From Herbaspirillum sp. ASV7 (GTDB lineage Bacteria > Pseudomonadota > Gammaproteobacteria > Burkholderiales > Burkholderiaceae_D): DNA of 64,000 bases. The DNA lies in the NCBI RefSeq assembly GCF_016429215.1, contig NZ_JAELUH010000028.1, positions 1 through 64,000 of the forward strand. Reading direction: 5' to 3'. The notes beneath the pieces are model-generated. The model worked only from the letters and a program-made list of their open reading frames with translations. It did not search any database and had not been told where the DNA came from. The translations under genes and the position numbers were made by a program. How positions within the stretch are numbered: position 1 is the stretch's first letter; each line of letters opens with the position of its first letter. Of the stretch, positions 35,665 to 44,295 are shown piece by piece.

Positions 35665-36693
35665 ATGAGTCATTGCGATTCCCCGGCCCACGGCCAGGCC
35701 TGCGCTCCGCTGCGCTTCGTACCGTCCCAGCAGCGTGCCGACGCCACCGACCCCCACACCCTCAGCGCCACCGAAGCGCTCTTCGAGCTGCCCTTCCTGG
35801 ACCTGCTGTACCAGGCCCAGGGCGTGCATCGCGCCCATCACCCGGCCAACGAGGTGCAGTTGTCCAGCCTGCTGTCAATCAAGACCGGCGGCTGTGCCGA
35901 GGATTGCGGCTATTGCTCGCAGTCGGCGCATCACAAGGACACCGGTGTGCCGGCGGGCAAGCTGATGGCCGTCGACGAGGTGGTGGCCGCCGCCCGCGCC
36001 GCCCGTGAGCAGGGCGCGACCCGCTTCTGCATGGGCGCGGCCTGGCGCAATCCCAAAGAGCGCGACATGGCGGCCCTCACCGACATGGTCCGCGAGGTGC
36101 GCGCCATGGGCCTGGAAACCTGCATGACCCTGGGCATGCTGGAACAGGCGCAGGCCGATGCCCTGAAACAGGCCGGACTCGACTACTACAACCACAACCT
36201 CGATACCGCCCCCGACTTCTATGACCAGGTGATCTCCACTCGCAGCTATCAGGATCGCCTCGACACCCTGCAACGGGTGCAGGAGGCCGGCCTGAATGTC
36301 TGCTGCGGCGGCATCATCGGCATGGGCGAGAGCCGCCGCCAGCGCGCCGGCCTGATCGCCCAGCTGGCCAGCCTGCCGGTGCCGCCGCAATCGGTGCCGA
36401 TCAACCACCTGGTACCCATTGCCGGCACGCCTTTGCAGGATGTGGCGCCGCTGGACGAGTTCGAGTTCGTGCGCACCGTGGCAGTGGCCCGCATCGCCCT
36501 GCCGCATGCGGTGATCCGCCTCTCGGCCGGGCGCGAGAGCATGAGCGACTCCACCCAGGCGCTGTGCTTTGCGGCCGGGGCCAATTCCATCTTCCTGGGC
36601 AGCAAGCTGCTGACCACGCCCAATGCGCCGGTGTCGTCGGACCTCGACCTGCTGGGTCGCCTGGGCCTCAAGCCGGCCGCTGCGGTGGCCTGA
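35665..36693 (+). CDS. bioB: Biotin synthase
   Basis: Radical-SAM enzyme of 342 aa that inserts sulfur into dethiobiotin. The [4Fe-4S] motif is C77, C81, C84 (CAEDCGYC); other conserved segments are [29 protein letters not shown] and [11 protein letters not shown]. The family's [2Fe-2S] Cys (in [14 protein letters not shown]) and Arg (RLSAGRESM) residues are present. First gene of the bio operon; its TGA overlaps the P450 ATG by one base. Controlled by the BioR box upstream. Confidence 0.96.
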   Translation: MSHCDSPAHGQACAPLRFVPSQQRADATDPHTLSATEALFELPFLDLLYQAQGVHRAHHPANEVQLSSLLSIKTGGCAEDCGYCSQSAHHKDTGVPAGKLMAVDEVVAAARAAREQGATRFCMGAAWRNPKERDMAALTDMVREVRAMGLETCMTLGMLEQAQADALKQAGLDYYNHNLDTAPDFYDQVISTRSYQDRLDTLQRVQEAGLNVCCGGIIGMGESRRQRAGLIAQLASLPVPPQSVPINHLVPIAGTPLQDVAPLDEFEFVRTVAVARIALPHAVIRLSAGRESMSDSTQALCFAAGANSIFLGSKLLTTPNAPVSSDLDLLGRLGLKPAAAVA

Positions 36694-37847
36694 TGCCAGT
36701 CCAGTGGAGCCCCGAGCATTGCGGCGGTGCCTGGGTCATCAGCGGCTATGACGAGGTGGCCGGCGCCTTGCGCGATCCGCGCTTCTCGGTGCGGCGCGCG
36801 GCGCGCTGGATCAACAGCGGCCTGGGCGATCATGCGGACTCCCTGCCGCAGCGGCGTTTCAAGCGCATCTTCTCGCGCTCGCTGCTGTTCTTGGATGGGC
36901 GCGCGCATCGCCGCTTGCGTGGCATCCTCAATCCCGGTTTCAAGCCCGCCGCACTGGAGCACCAGCGCCCGGCCATCGAAGCGCTGGCCAGACAACTGAT
37001 CGCGGACATCCTGGCCGAGGACGATGCACGCCAGGGATTCGATTTCGTGACGCGCTTTGCCCGCCCCCTGCCGGCGCTGGTCATCGCCACACTGCTGGGC
37101 TTGCCAGGGCGCGTCCCCGAAGCCTTCATCGGCTGGGCTGCAGATCTGGCCGGCTTCATCGGCAGCCCCACACCCGACGCGACCCAGACGGTGGCAGCAC
37201 AGGACGCGCTTGCGGCCCTGTGCGACTACTTCGAGAAAGTCCTGCGCCAGCCGCAGGACTTGCCGCCGCACTGCCTGCTGGCCGATATCGTGCAGGCACG
37301 CCAGCAACAGGCCCTGACCCAGGTCGAGGTGCTGGCCCAGTGCAGCACCCTGCTCTTCGCCGGTTACGAGACCACCCGCAACCTGCTGGGCAATGGCTTG
37401 CTGGCCCTGCTGCGCCATCCGGCGCAATGGGCCGCACTCAAGTCGCAACCGCAAGCCCTGCGCGGTGCCGTGCGCGAGATGCTGCGCTATGACAGCCCGG
37501 TGCAATACACCGGCCGCCGCCTGCTGGCCGACATCACGCTGGATGATCAGCCGCTGCGGCGCGGTGACCTGGCCATCCTGCACATCGGGCAGGCCAACCA
37601 TGATGCACGCCGCTTCAGCGATCCGGCGCGCTTCGATATCGCACGCGACCAGGGCATGCACCTGTCCTTCGGCCAGGGCGCGCATGTCTGCCTGGGTGCG
37701 GCGCTGACGCAGATGGAAGCCGAGATCGCCTTCACCGCCCTGATGCAGGCCATGCCCACGCTGACGCTATCGGCCGAAGCGCCGAGCTGGCAGCCGGCCG
37801 GGGCTTACCGCGCGCTGGAACGATTGCCGCTGGTTTTTCAGGAATAG
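36693..37847 (+). CDS. bioI: Cytochrome P450 in the biotin operon (BioI-like)
   Basis: Haem monooxygenase of 384 aa. The I-helix motif is AGYETT (223-228), the K-helix ExxR is E262/R265, and the haem loop FGQGAHVCLG carries ligand C333. Its place between bioB and bioF, with one-base overlap to bioB, suggests that like Bacillus BioI it makes pimeloyl units by cleaving fatty acyl chains. The frame is open upstream into bioB, but ATG 36693 fits the overlap. I use bioI by analogy; sequence identity to BioI was not measured. Confidence 0.8.
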   Translation: MPVQWSPEHCGGAWVISGYDEVAGALRDPRFSVRRAARWINSGLGDHADSLPQRRFKRIFSRSLLFLDGRAHRRLRGILNPGFKPAALEHQRPAIEALARQLIADILAEDDARQGFDFVTRFARPLPALVIATLLGLPGRVPEAFIGWAADLAGFIGSPTPDATQTVAAQDALAALCDYFEKVLRQPQDLPPHCLLADIVQARQQQALTQVEVLAQCSTLLFAGYETTRNLLGNGLLALLRHPAQWAALKSQPQALRGAVREMLRYDSPVQYTGRRLLADITLDDQPLRRGDLAILHIGQANHDARRFSDPARFDIARDQGMHLSFGQGAHVCLGAALTQMEAEIAFTALMQAMPTLTLSAEAPSWQPAGAYRALERLPLVFQE

Positions 37848-37852
37848 ACACC

Positions 37853-39022
37853 ATGATGGACTTTGACGATGCGCTGGCCGACCTGGCCAGCCAGGGGCTG
37901 TTGCGCACCCGGCTCGTAGTGGATGGCCCACAGGGGCCGCTGCTGACGGTGGATGGACGGGGGTTCCTGTCCTTCTGCAGCAACGACTACCTGGGTCTGG
38001 CCAACCATCCGCAGATCGTGGCGGCGGCGCAGGATGCCCTGCGCGACTACGGCATGGGTGCAGCCGCCTCCGCCCTCATCAGCGGCCACGGCGCCGCCCA
38101 CGAACGGCTGGAGCATGACCTGGCGGCCTTCATCGGTTGGCCGGCGGCGCTCTCTTTTAGCAATGGCTACATGGCCAATATCGGCGTCATCGGCGCGCTG
38201 GTCGGTGCTGGTGATACGGTGATCGTGGATCGCCTCAGCCATGCCTCGCTGATCGATGGGGCGCGCTTGTCCGGGGCCAGCCTGAAGGTGTTCCCCCACA
38301 ACGATGTAGCCAGGCTGGAGCAGGTGCTGGCACGCTGCAGCAGCCCGCGCAAGCTGGTGGTCACCGATGCCGTCTTCAGCATGGATGGCGACGTGGCGCC
38401 ACTGGCGGCGCTGGCCGACACCTGTGCCCGCCACGGCGCCTGGCTGCTGGTGGACGATGCCCACGGCCTGGGCGTGCTGGGTCCGCAGGGGCGCGGCAGT
38501 CTGGCCCATGCCGGCATCACGTCCTCGCAAGCACCCCATGTGCTGCTCATGGGTACGCTGGGCAAGGCCGCCGGTGTGGCCGGCGCCTTCGTGGCCGGTG
38601 AACGCAGTGCGATTGCATGGATCATGCAGCGCGCCCGCACCTACATGTTCACCACCGCCCATCCGCCAGCGCTGGCAGCGGCCACCTCGGCCAGCCTCAA
38701 CATCATCGCCCGCGACGACTGGCGGCGCGCCCATCTGCGTGCACTGGCCGAGCAGTTGCGCTCGAAGCTGGCGGGCCTGCCATGGACGCTGCTGCCCTCC
38801 GACACTGCCATCCAGCCCCTCATCGTGGGCGACAACCATGCCGCCCGCGGCCTGATGCAACGCCTGCGCGAACAGGGCCTGTGGGTGCCGGCCATCTGCC
38901 CGCCCACCGTGCCCAAGGGTAGCGCCCGGCTGCGCATCAGCCTGTCGGCGCTGCATACCGACGAACACATTGCGCGACTGGCCGATGCACTGGTCAACGC
39001 CGCCCGCGAAAGCACCGCATGA
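37853..39022 (+). CDS. bioF: 8-amino-7-oxononanoate synthase
   Basis: PLP enzyme of 389 aa joining pimeloyl-CoA/ACP with alanine. Conserved blocks: FCSNDYLGLANHP, SGHGAAHERLE, DDAHGLGVLG and the PLP-lysine segment MGTLGKAAGVAGAF. The start is ATG 37853 (a second ATG follows directly). It begins 5 bases after the P450 stop and overlaps bioA by 4 bases. Confidence 0.95.
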   Translation: MMDFDDALADLASQGLLRTRLVVDGPQGPLLTVDGRGFLSFCSNDYLGLANHPQIVAAAQDALRDYGMGAAASALISGHGAAHERLEHDLAAFIGWPAALSFSNGYMANIGVIGALVGAGDTVIVDRLSHASLIDGARLSGASLKVFPHNDVARLEQVLARCSSPRKLVVTDAVFSMDGDVAPLAALADTCARHGAWLLVDDAHGLGVLGPQGRGSLAHAGITSSQAPHVLLMGTLGKAAGVAGAFVAGERSAIAWIMQRARTYMFTTAHPPALAAATSASLNIIARDDWRRAHLRALAEQLRSKLAGLPWTLLPSDTAIQPLIVGDNHAARGLMQRLREQGLWVPAICPPTVPKGSARLRISLSALHTDEHIARLADALVNAARESTA

Positions 39023-40374
39023 ATACCGCCACCCATTGCGATACCGATACCAGCCTGGTCGCCCGCAGCCTGCGCAGCGTCTGGCACCCCTGCACCCAGA
39101 TGCGCCGTCACGAAAGCGCGCCGCCCATTGCGATAGCCCAGGCACATGGTGTCTGGCTGCATGACAGCCAGGGCCGCCGCTATCTCGATGCCATCAGTTC
39201 CTGGTGGGTCAACCTGTTCGGCCACACCAATGCACGCATCAATGCCGCGCTGGTGGACCAGCTGGGCAAGCTGGAACACGCCATGCTGGCCGGGTTCACC
39301 CATGAGCCGGTGGTGGCCTTGTCGGAACAGTTGTCGGCCCTGACGGGCCACGCGCTGGGGCATTGCTTCTACGCTTCCGACGGCGCCTCGGCCGTGGAGA
39401 TCGCCCTGAAGATGAGCGTGCATGCCTGGCGCAATGCCGGCCAGGCCGACAAGAACCAGTTCATCTGCATCGCGGGCGGCTATCACGGAGAGACCGTGGG
39501 CGCCCTGGCGGTGACGGACACGCCGCTGTTCCGCCAGGCCTATGAAGCGATGCTGCGCCCGGCCCATATCGCCGCCTCGCCCGATGCGCGGCAAGCCCAA
39601 CCCGGCGAAAGCGTCGCCGACGTGGCGGCACGCGCGCTGGCCGACGTCGAACGCCTGCTGACGCAGCACGAGGGCCGCATCGCTGCCGTGATCGTGGAAC
39701 CGCTGGTGCAGTGTGCCGCCGGCATGGTCATGCATGATCCTTCCTATGTGCGCGGCCTGCGGGCCCTGTGCGACGCCCATGGCGCGCACCTGATCGCCGA
39801 CGAGATCGCCGTCGGCTGCGGTCGCACCGGCAGTTTTTTCGCCTGCGAGCAGGCCGGCGTGTGGCCAGACCTGTTGTGCCTGTCCAAGGGCATCAGCGGT
39901 GGCTACCTGCCGCTGTCGCTGGTGATGGCCAGCGAATCCATCTACCAGGCTTTCTATGACGACGATGTCAGGCGCGGTTTCCTGCATTCGCACTCCTACA
40001 CCGGCAATCCGCTGGCCTGCCGGGCCGCGCTGGAAACCCTGGCCATCTTTGCCGACGAGGATGTGCTGGCGCGCAACCTGGCCTTCGCGCCGGTCCTGGC
40101 ACAGGCCATGCAGCCGCTGGCGCAAGAGCCCTATGTGCGCCACGTGCGCCAGACCGGCATGATCTGGGCCTGCGACGTGGTCATCGACGATGCCCAGGCG
40201 GCGGCCACGTTCCCGCGACGGCTGGCCGCCGAAGCGGCCCGGCGCGAACTGCTGGTGCGGCCCATCGGCACCACCATCTACCTGATGCCGCCTTATGTGC
40301 TCAATGCGCAGCAGGCCCACTGGCTGGGCCAGCAGTTGCATCAGGCCGTACTCGCCGCGATGGAGGCGACATGA
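39019..40374 (+). CDS. bioA: Adenosylmethionine-8-amino-7-oxononanoate aminotransferase
   Basis: Class III PLP aminotransferase of 451 aa that aminates 7-keto-8-aminopelargonate with S-adenosylmethionine. It opens SVWHPCTQMRRHE, has SSWWVNLFGHTN, YASDGASAVEIALKM, DEIAVGCGRTG and the PLP lysine in LCLSKGISGGYLPLS. ATGA overlaps link it to bioF and bioD. Confidence 0.95.
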   Translation: MNTATHCDTDTSLVARSLRSVWHPCTQMRRHESAPPIAIAQAHGVWLHDSQGRRYLDAISSWWVNLFGHTNARINAALVDQLGKLEHAMLAGFTHEPVVALSEQLSALTGHALGHCFYASDGASAVEIALKMSVHAWRNAGQADKNQFICIAGGYHGETVGALAVTDTPLFRQAYEAMLRPAHIAASPDARQAQPGESVADVAARALADVERLLTQHEGRIAAVIVEPLVQCAAGMVMHDPSYVRGLRALCDAHGAHLIADEIAVGCGRTGSFFACEQAGVWPDLLCLSKGISGGYLPLSLVMASESIYQAFYDDDVRRGFLHSHSYTGNPLACRAALETLAIFADEDVLARNLAFAPVLAQAMQPLAQEPYVRHVRQTGMIWACDVVIDDAQAAATFPRRLAAEAARRELLVRPIGTTIYLMPPYVLNAQQAHWLGQQLHQAVLAAMEAT

Positions 40375-41057
40375 ACGGCAGCCTCTTCGTCACCGGCACG
40401 GACACCGGCGTGGGCAAGACCCTGGTCGCGTCGGCACTGGTCCATCACTATGCCGCACGGAGCTTGCGGGTGACGGGCATGAAGCCGGTGGCCTCGGGTG
40501 CCGCCCTGGTGGACGGGCAATGGTGTAACGACGATGTGCAAGCCCTGCAGGCCGCCGCCAACACCGCCATGCCAGCCCAGTGGGTCAATCCCTACCTGCT
40601 CAGGCGCGCCACGGCACCGCATATCGCGGCCTGTGAAGAAGGCGTGCGTATCGATATCGATCATCTGGCAGATTGCCATGCGCAACTACGTCAACGCTGC
40701 GACATGGTGGTGGTGGAAGGGGCTGGCGGCTTCATGGTGCCGCTGGATGAACACAGCAGCAGCGACGACCTGGTGGTGCGGCTGGCGCTGCCAGTGGTGC
40801 TGGTGGTGGGGGTGCGGCTGGGTTGCATCAACCATGCGTTGCTCACGCAGCAGGTCATCCGGATGCGTGGCCTGCACCTGCTGGGCTGGGTGGCCAATGA
40901 GATCGATGCCCACGAGCCCTGCCGGGACGCCATGGTCGACAGCCTGCGTGCGCGCTTGCAAGCGCCATTATTGGCCCGCCTGCCCTGGCGACCGGGCATG
41001 TCAGCTGCCCAGGCCGCCGGGTATCTGAATGGCGCGCTGTTGCCAGGGCAGATCTAG
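40371..41057 (+). CDS. bioD: Dethiobiotin synthetase
   Basis: ATP-dependent ligase of 228 aa closing the ureido ring. The P-loop is TGTDTGVGKT near the start, followed by MKPVASG (substrate lysine) and VVEGAGGFMVPL. Last gene of the operon. Its TAG stop overlaps the stop of the convergent LOV kinase, the two sharing CTAG. Confidence 0.94.
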   Translation: MNGSLFVTGTDTGVGKTLVASALVHHYAARSLRVTGMKPVASGAALVDGQWCNDDVQALQAAANTAMPAQWVNPYLLRRATAPHIAACEEGVRIDIDHLADCHAQLRQRCDMVVVEGAGGFMVPLDEHSSSDDLVVRLALPVVLVVGVRLGCINHALLTQQVIRMRGLHLLGWVANEIDAHEPCRDAMVDSLRARLQAPLLARLPWRPGMSAAQAAGYLNGALLPGQI

Positions 41058-42694
41058 CTCACGCCATTGGCGCCGTCCAGGACGATACGGATCTTGCGCG
41101 CCAGTTCATCTTGCCGGTAGGGCTTGTCGATGACCGGGAATTCACCATCGGCGCCATGGCGCTCTATCGATTCGCTGGCATAGCCGGTGGTCAGCAAGAC
41201 CTTGATGCTGGGCTGCAGGCGTCGCGCCTCGCGGGCCAGCACCACGCCATTCATGTTGCCGGGCATGATCAGGTCGGTAAACAACAGGTCGACCGGTCGG
41301 CCATTGCGCAGCAGCTGCAAGGCCTCTGATGGTGCATTGACCATGCTGACCCGGTAACCCAGGCTCTCCAGCATGGTCTGGGCCAGCTCGGCCACTTCCA
41401 GGCGGTCGTCCACCACCAGGATGTGTTCATTGCCGCCCTGCTGATGCTGGTGGCTCTCATACTCGAAGACGCCGCCCACCGGCTCTTGCGTAGCCGGGAA
41501 GTAGATCGCCACCCGCGTGCCCTCGCGCGGACCCGAGGCAATGCGCACCGAGCCGCCCGACTGCTTCACGAAACCATAGACCATCGACAGCCCCAGCCCG
41601 GTGCCCTTGCCCTCGTCCTTGGTGGTGAAGAAGGGATCCATGACGCGTGGCAGGATCTCGGGCGGAATGCCGGGGCCATCGTCGCTGATGGCGATACAGA
41701 CATATTGGCCGCGCTTGAGCCCCAGTTGCAGCGCGCGTTCGTCGCTGTCGAGGTCGACGTTGGCGGTTTCGATACGTACCCGGCCGCGACCGTGCATGGC
41801 ATCACGGGCATTGATGAGCACGTTCAGCAGCGCCACCTCCATCTGGGTCGGATCGAGGCGGCAGTTCCACAGGTCGGACGCCAGGTGCGTCTCCACGGCG
41901 ATATCGCCGCCCAGGGTGCGGCGCACCAGGTCGGTAAAGCCCTCGGTGAGCGAATTGAGATTGATGGTGCGCCCTTCCAGGCGCTGCTTGCGGGCGAAGG
42001 CCAGCAATTGCTGGGTCAGCATGGCGGCCTTGCCGGAGGCCTTGCGGATGCTGTCGGTGCTGCGCGCCACCCGGTCCAGATCGGGGACCTCGCTGCGCAG
42101 GGCCAGCTGAATGATGTCCAGATAGCCGGTGATGACCTGCAGCAGGTTGTTGAAGTCGTGCGCGATACCCCCGGTCAGCTGGCCCAGCGCCTCCATCTTG
42201 CGCGCCTGGCCCAGCGCCTGCTCGGCGTCGCGGCGGCGGCTGATGTCGAGCTGGGAGCTGAAGAAATACTTGAGCTGGCCATGCTGGTCGTAGACCGGCG
42301 AGATGAACAGCGCATTCCAGAAACTGGAACCGTTCTTGCGGTAGTTCAGCAGTTCGGTCGCAATCTCGCGCCGTTCGGCCACGGCCTGGCGCACCTGCGC
42401 CACGACCGCACGATCGGTCTCCGGCCCTTGCAGGAAGCGGCAGTTGCGCCCCATCACCTCGGCCCGGCTGTAGCCAGTCATGTTGATGAAGGCGTTGTTG
42501 ACGAAGATGATGGGATTGTCGGGCTGACGCGGGTCGGACACGATCATGGGCATGCGTGTCATTTCCACGGCGGCAAAGAAGATATCGTTGGCGTCCTCGC
42601 CCACTACGACCTTGGCCGGGTCATTGCCGATGCCGGCGACGTTGCCGTCGTCGGCGGGGCACTGCAGGGGCGCGCGCTTGATTGGATTGCGCAT
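41054..42694 (-). CDS. LOV-domain hybrid histidine kinase (blue-light sensor)
   Basis: Soluble 546-aa photoreceptor kinase. LOV domain about 38-155 with the flavin motif GRNCRFLQ (82-89), photoactive C85, [10 protein letters not shown] before it and [18 protein letters not shown] after. HisKA has H179 ([11 protein letters not shown]), HATPase has N box [17 protein letters not shown] and [13 protein letters not shown]-terminal receiver (about 425-546) has VDD, phospho-acceptor Asp in [10 protein letters not shown] and Lys in IDKPY. Light sensing is predicted from the intact FMN motif. No output regulator is adjacent. Confidence 0.9.
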   Translation of the reverse strand: MRNPIKRAPLQCPADDGNVAGIGNDPAKVVVGEDANDIFFAAVEMTRMPMIVSDPRQPDNPIIFVNNAFINMTGYSRAEVMGRNCRFLQGPETDRAVVAQVRQAVAERREIATELLNYRKNGSSFWNALFISPVYDQHGQLKYFFSSQLDISRRRDAEQALGQARKMEALGQLTGGIAHDFNNLLQVITGYLDIIQLALRSEVPDLDRVARSTDSIRKASGKAAMLTQQLLAFARKQRLEGRTINLNSLTEGFTDLVRRTLGGDIAVETHLASDLWNCRLDPTQMEVALLNVLINARDAMHGRGRVRIETANVDLDSDERALQLGLKRGQYVCIAISDDGPGIPPEILPRVMDPFFTTKDEGKGTGLGLSMVYGFVKQSGGSVRIASGPREGTRVAIYFPATQEPVGGVFEYESHQHQQGGNEHILVVDDRLEVAELAQTMLESLGYRVSMVNAPSEALQLLRNGRPVDLLFTDLIMPGNMNGVVLAREARRLQPSIKVLLTTGYASESIERHGADGEFPVIDKPYRQDELARKIRIVLDGANGVS

Positions 42695-42835
42695 CTGATG
42701 TTCTCCGTATGGCTGGGCTTGCGCTCCCCCGCCCCACTGCGACGGGCGGCAAGCCTCGATACGGATTGGACACGATCATGCTCAGCGGTTCCCCGCCAAT
42801 TGCAACAGGTTTGAAACACATCGCGGCAAGCCGCA

Positions 42836-43537
42836 TCAGAGGGTGGATTCCCACTGATGAGCTTGTACGGAAGCCGGCGTTCCCTGATGCCGTACATGGC
42901 CCAGATCGAGCAGATAGGCGCGGTCACTGACGAGCTCGGCGAAATGGAAATTCTGCTCGCATAGCAGGATCGCCATGCCGGCCTGCTTGAGCTTGACGAT
43001 CATCGCGGCCATCTGCTCGACGATGAGCGGAGCCACGCCTTCCGAGGGTTCGTCCAGCAGCAGCAGGTGCGGATTGCCCATGAGCGTGCGGGCGATGGTG
43101 AGCATCTGCTGCTCGCCGCCGCTCATGCGTCCACCCAGGCGATCCGGCATGGCACCCAGGTTGGGAAAGAGTTCGAACAGGGCCTGCGGCGTCCACTGTG
43201 GCGCCCCGCTCCGCGCGGGCTGGCGGCCGGTCTCCAGGTTCTGCAGCACGCTCAGCTCGGTGAAGATGCGCCGGTCTTCCGGCACGAAACCCAGACCCAG
43301 CCTGGCCCGCTGGTAGGGTGCCAGGAGGCTGATGTCGCGCCCGTCGAAATGGCACTGGCCACGCGTGCCGGACAACAGGCCCATGATGGCCTTGAGCGTG
43401 GTGGACTTGCCGGCGCCGTTGCGCCCCATCAGCGCCACCACCTCGCCGCGTGCCACCGTGAGGTCGAGATCGAAGAGGATGTGGGCGCGGCCATAGAAGG
43501 CGTGCAGGCCCTGTACCTGCAGCAGTGGCGTGCTCAT
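42836..43537 (-). CDS. livF: Branched-chain amino acid type ABC ATPase (LivF)
   Basis: Cytoplasmic ATPase of 233 aa. Walker A GRNGAGKSTT, Q loop, SGGEQQMLTIARTLM signature, Walker B LLLLDEPSEGVAP. It opens LLQVQGLHAFYGRAHILFDL, typical of LivF. Overlaps livG by 4 bases and pairs with it at the fused permease. Last gene of the transport operon. Confidence 0.9.
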   Translation of the reverse strand: MSTPLLQVQGLHAFYGRAHILFDLDLTVARGEVVALMGRNGAGKSTTLKAIMGLLSGTRGQCHFDGRDISLLAPYQRARLGLGFVPEDRRIFTELSVLQNLETGRQPARSGAPQWTPQALFELFPNLGAMPDRLGGRMSGGEQQMLTIARTLMGNPHLLLLDEPSEGVAPLIVEQMAAMIVKLKQAGMAILLCEQNFHFAELVSDRAYLLDLGHVRHQGTPASVQAHQWESTL

Positions 43538-44295
43538 GCCTGGCCTCCGAAGCTGGCGCCCGAGCCGAAGTAAACCTCGCGCACCCGGGCGTCGGCGCGT
43601 ACCGTCTCGGGCGCGCCCTGGGCAATCAGCTGGCCGCGTGCCAGCACGATGATGCGGTCGGCAAAGGCGAACACCACGTCCATGCTGTGTTCGGTGAACA
43701 GCACCGACAGGCCCTGGTCGGTGACCAGCCGGCGCGTCAGCGCCATCAGCTCGCGCCGTTCGCGCTCGGCCATGCCGGCGGTGGGTTCATCCATCAACAG
43801 CAGGCGCGGCGCGTTCGACAGCGCCATGGCCAGTTCCACCCGCTTGATGTCGCCATAGGCCAATACTCCGCAGGCACGGTGCGCCTGGGCGGCCATGCCG
43901 ACCTGTTCCAGCAGGTGCATGGCCTCGTCGCGCAGGTAGCTGGCGGCCGGGCGCCAGAAGCGCCACAGCTGGCGCCGGTGCGAGAGCAAGGCGGCCTGGA
44001 CGTTTTCCAGCACGGTCATGGAAGCAAAGGCGGCCGACACCTGGAAGGTGCGCCCTACCCCGCGCTGCCAGATGCGGCGGGGTTCAAGGCCGGCGATGTC
44101 CTCGCCGGCGAGCAGCACGGCACCGGCGTCCGGCGTCAGCTGGCCGTTGATGACATTGAAGCAGGTCGATTTGCCAGCCCCGTTGGGGCCGATCAGGGCC
44201 AGCATCTGGCCGGCCGGCAGATCGAAGGAAACCCCGTCCAGCGCGGCCACGCCACCGAAGGACTTGGTGAGATTGCGCACGCTCAGCAGACTCAT
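43534..44295 (-). CDS. livG: Branched-chain amino acid type ABC ATPase (LivG)
   Basis: Cytoplasmic ATPase of 253 aa. MSLLSVRNLTKSFGGVAALD opens it, Walker A is GPNGAGKST, and the family-typical FNVINGQLTPDAG and GVGRTFQ follow; Walker B is LLLMDEPTAGMA. ATG 44295 is used; the frame is open to 44613 but that runs inside the permease gene. Overlaps the permease by 4 bases. Confidence 0.9.
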   Translation of the reverse strand: MSLLSVRNLTKSFGGVAALDGVSFDLPAGQMLALIGPNGAGKSTCFNVINGQLTPDAGAVLLAGEDIAGLEPRRIWQRGVGRTFQVSAAFASMTVLENVQAALLSHRRQLWRFWRPAASYLRDEAMHLLEQVGMAAQAHRACGVLAYGDIKRVELAMALSNAPRLLLMDEPTAGMAERERRELMALTRRLVTDQGLSVLFTEHSMDVVFAFADRIIVLARGQLIAQGAPETVRADARVREVYFGSGASFGGQA

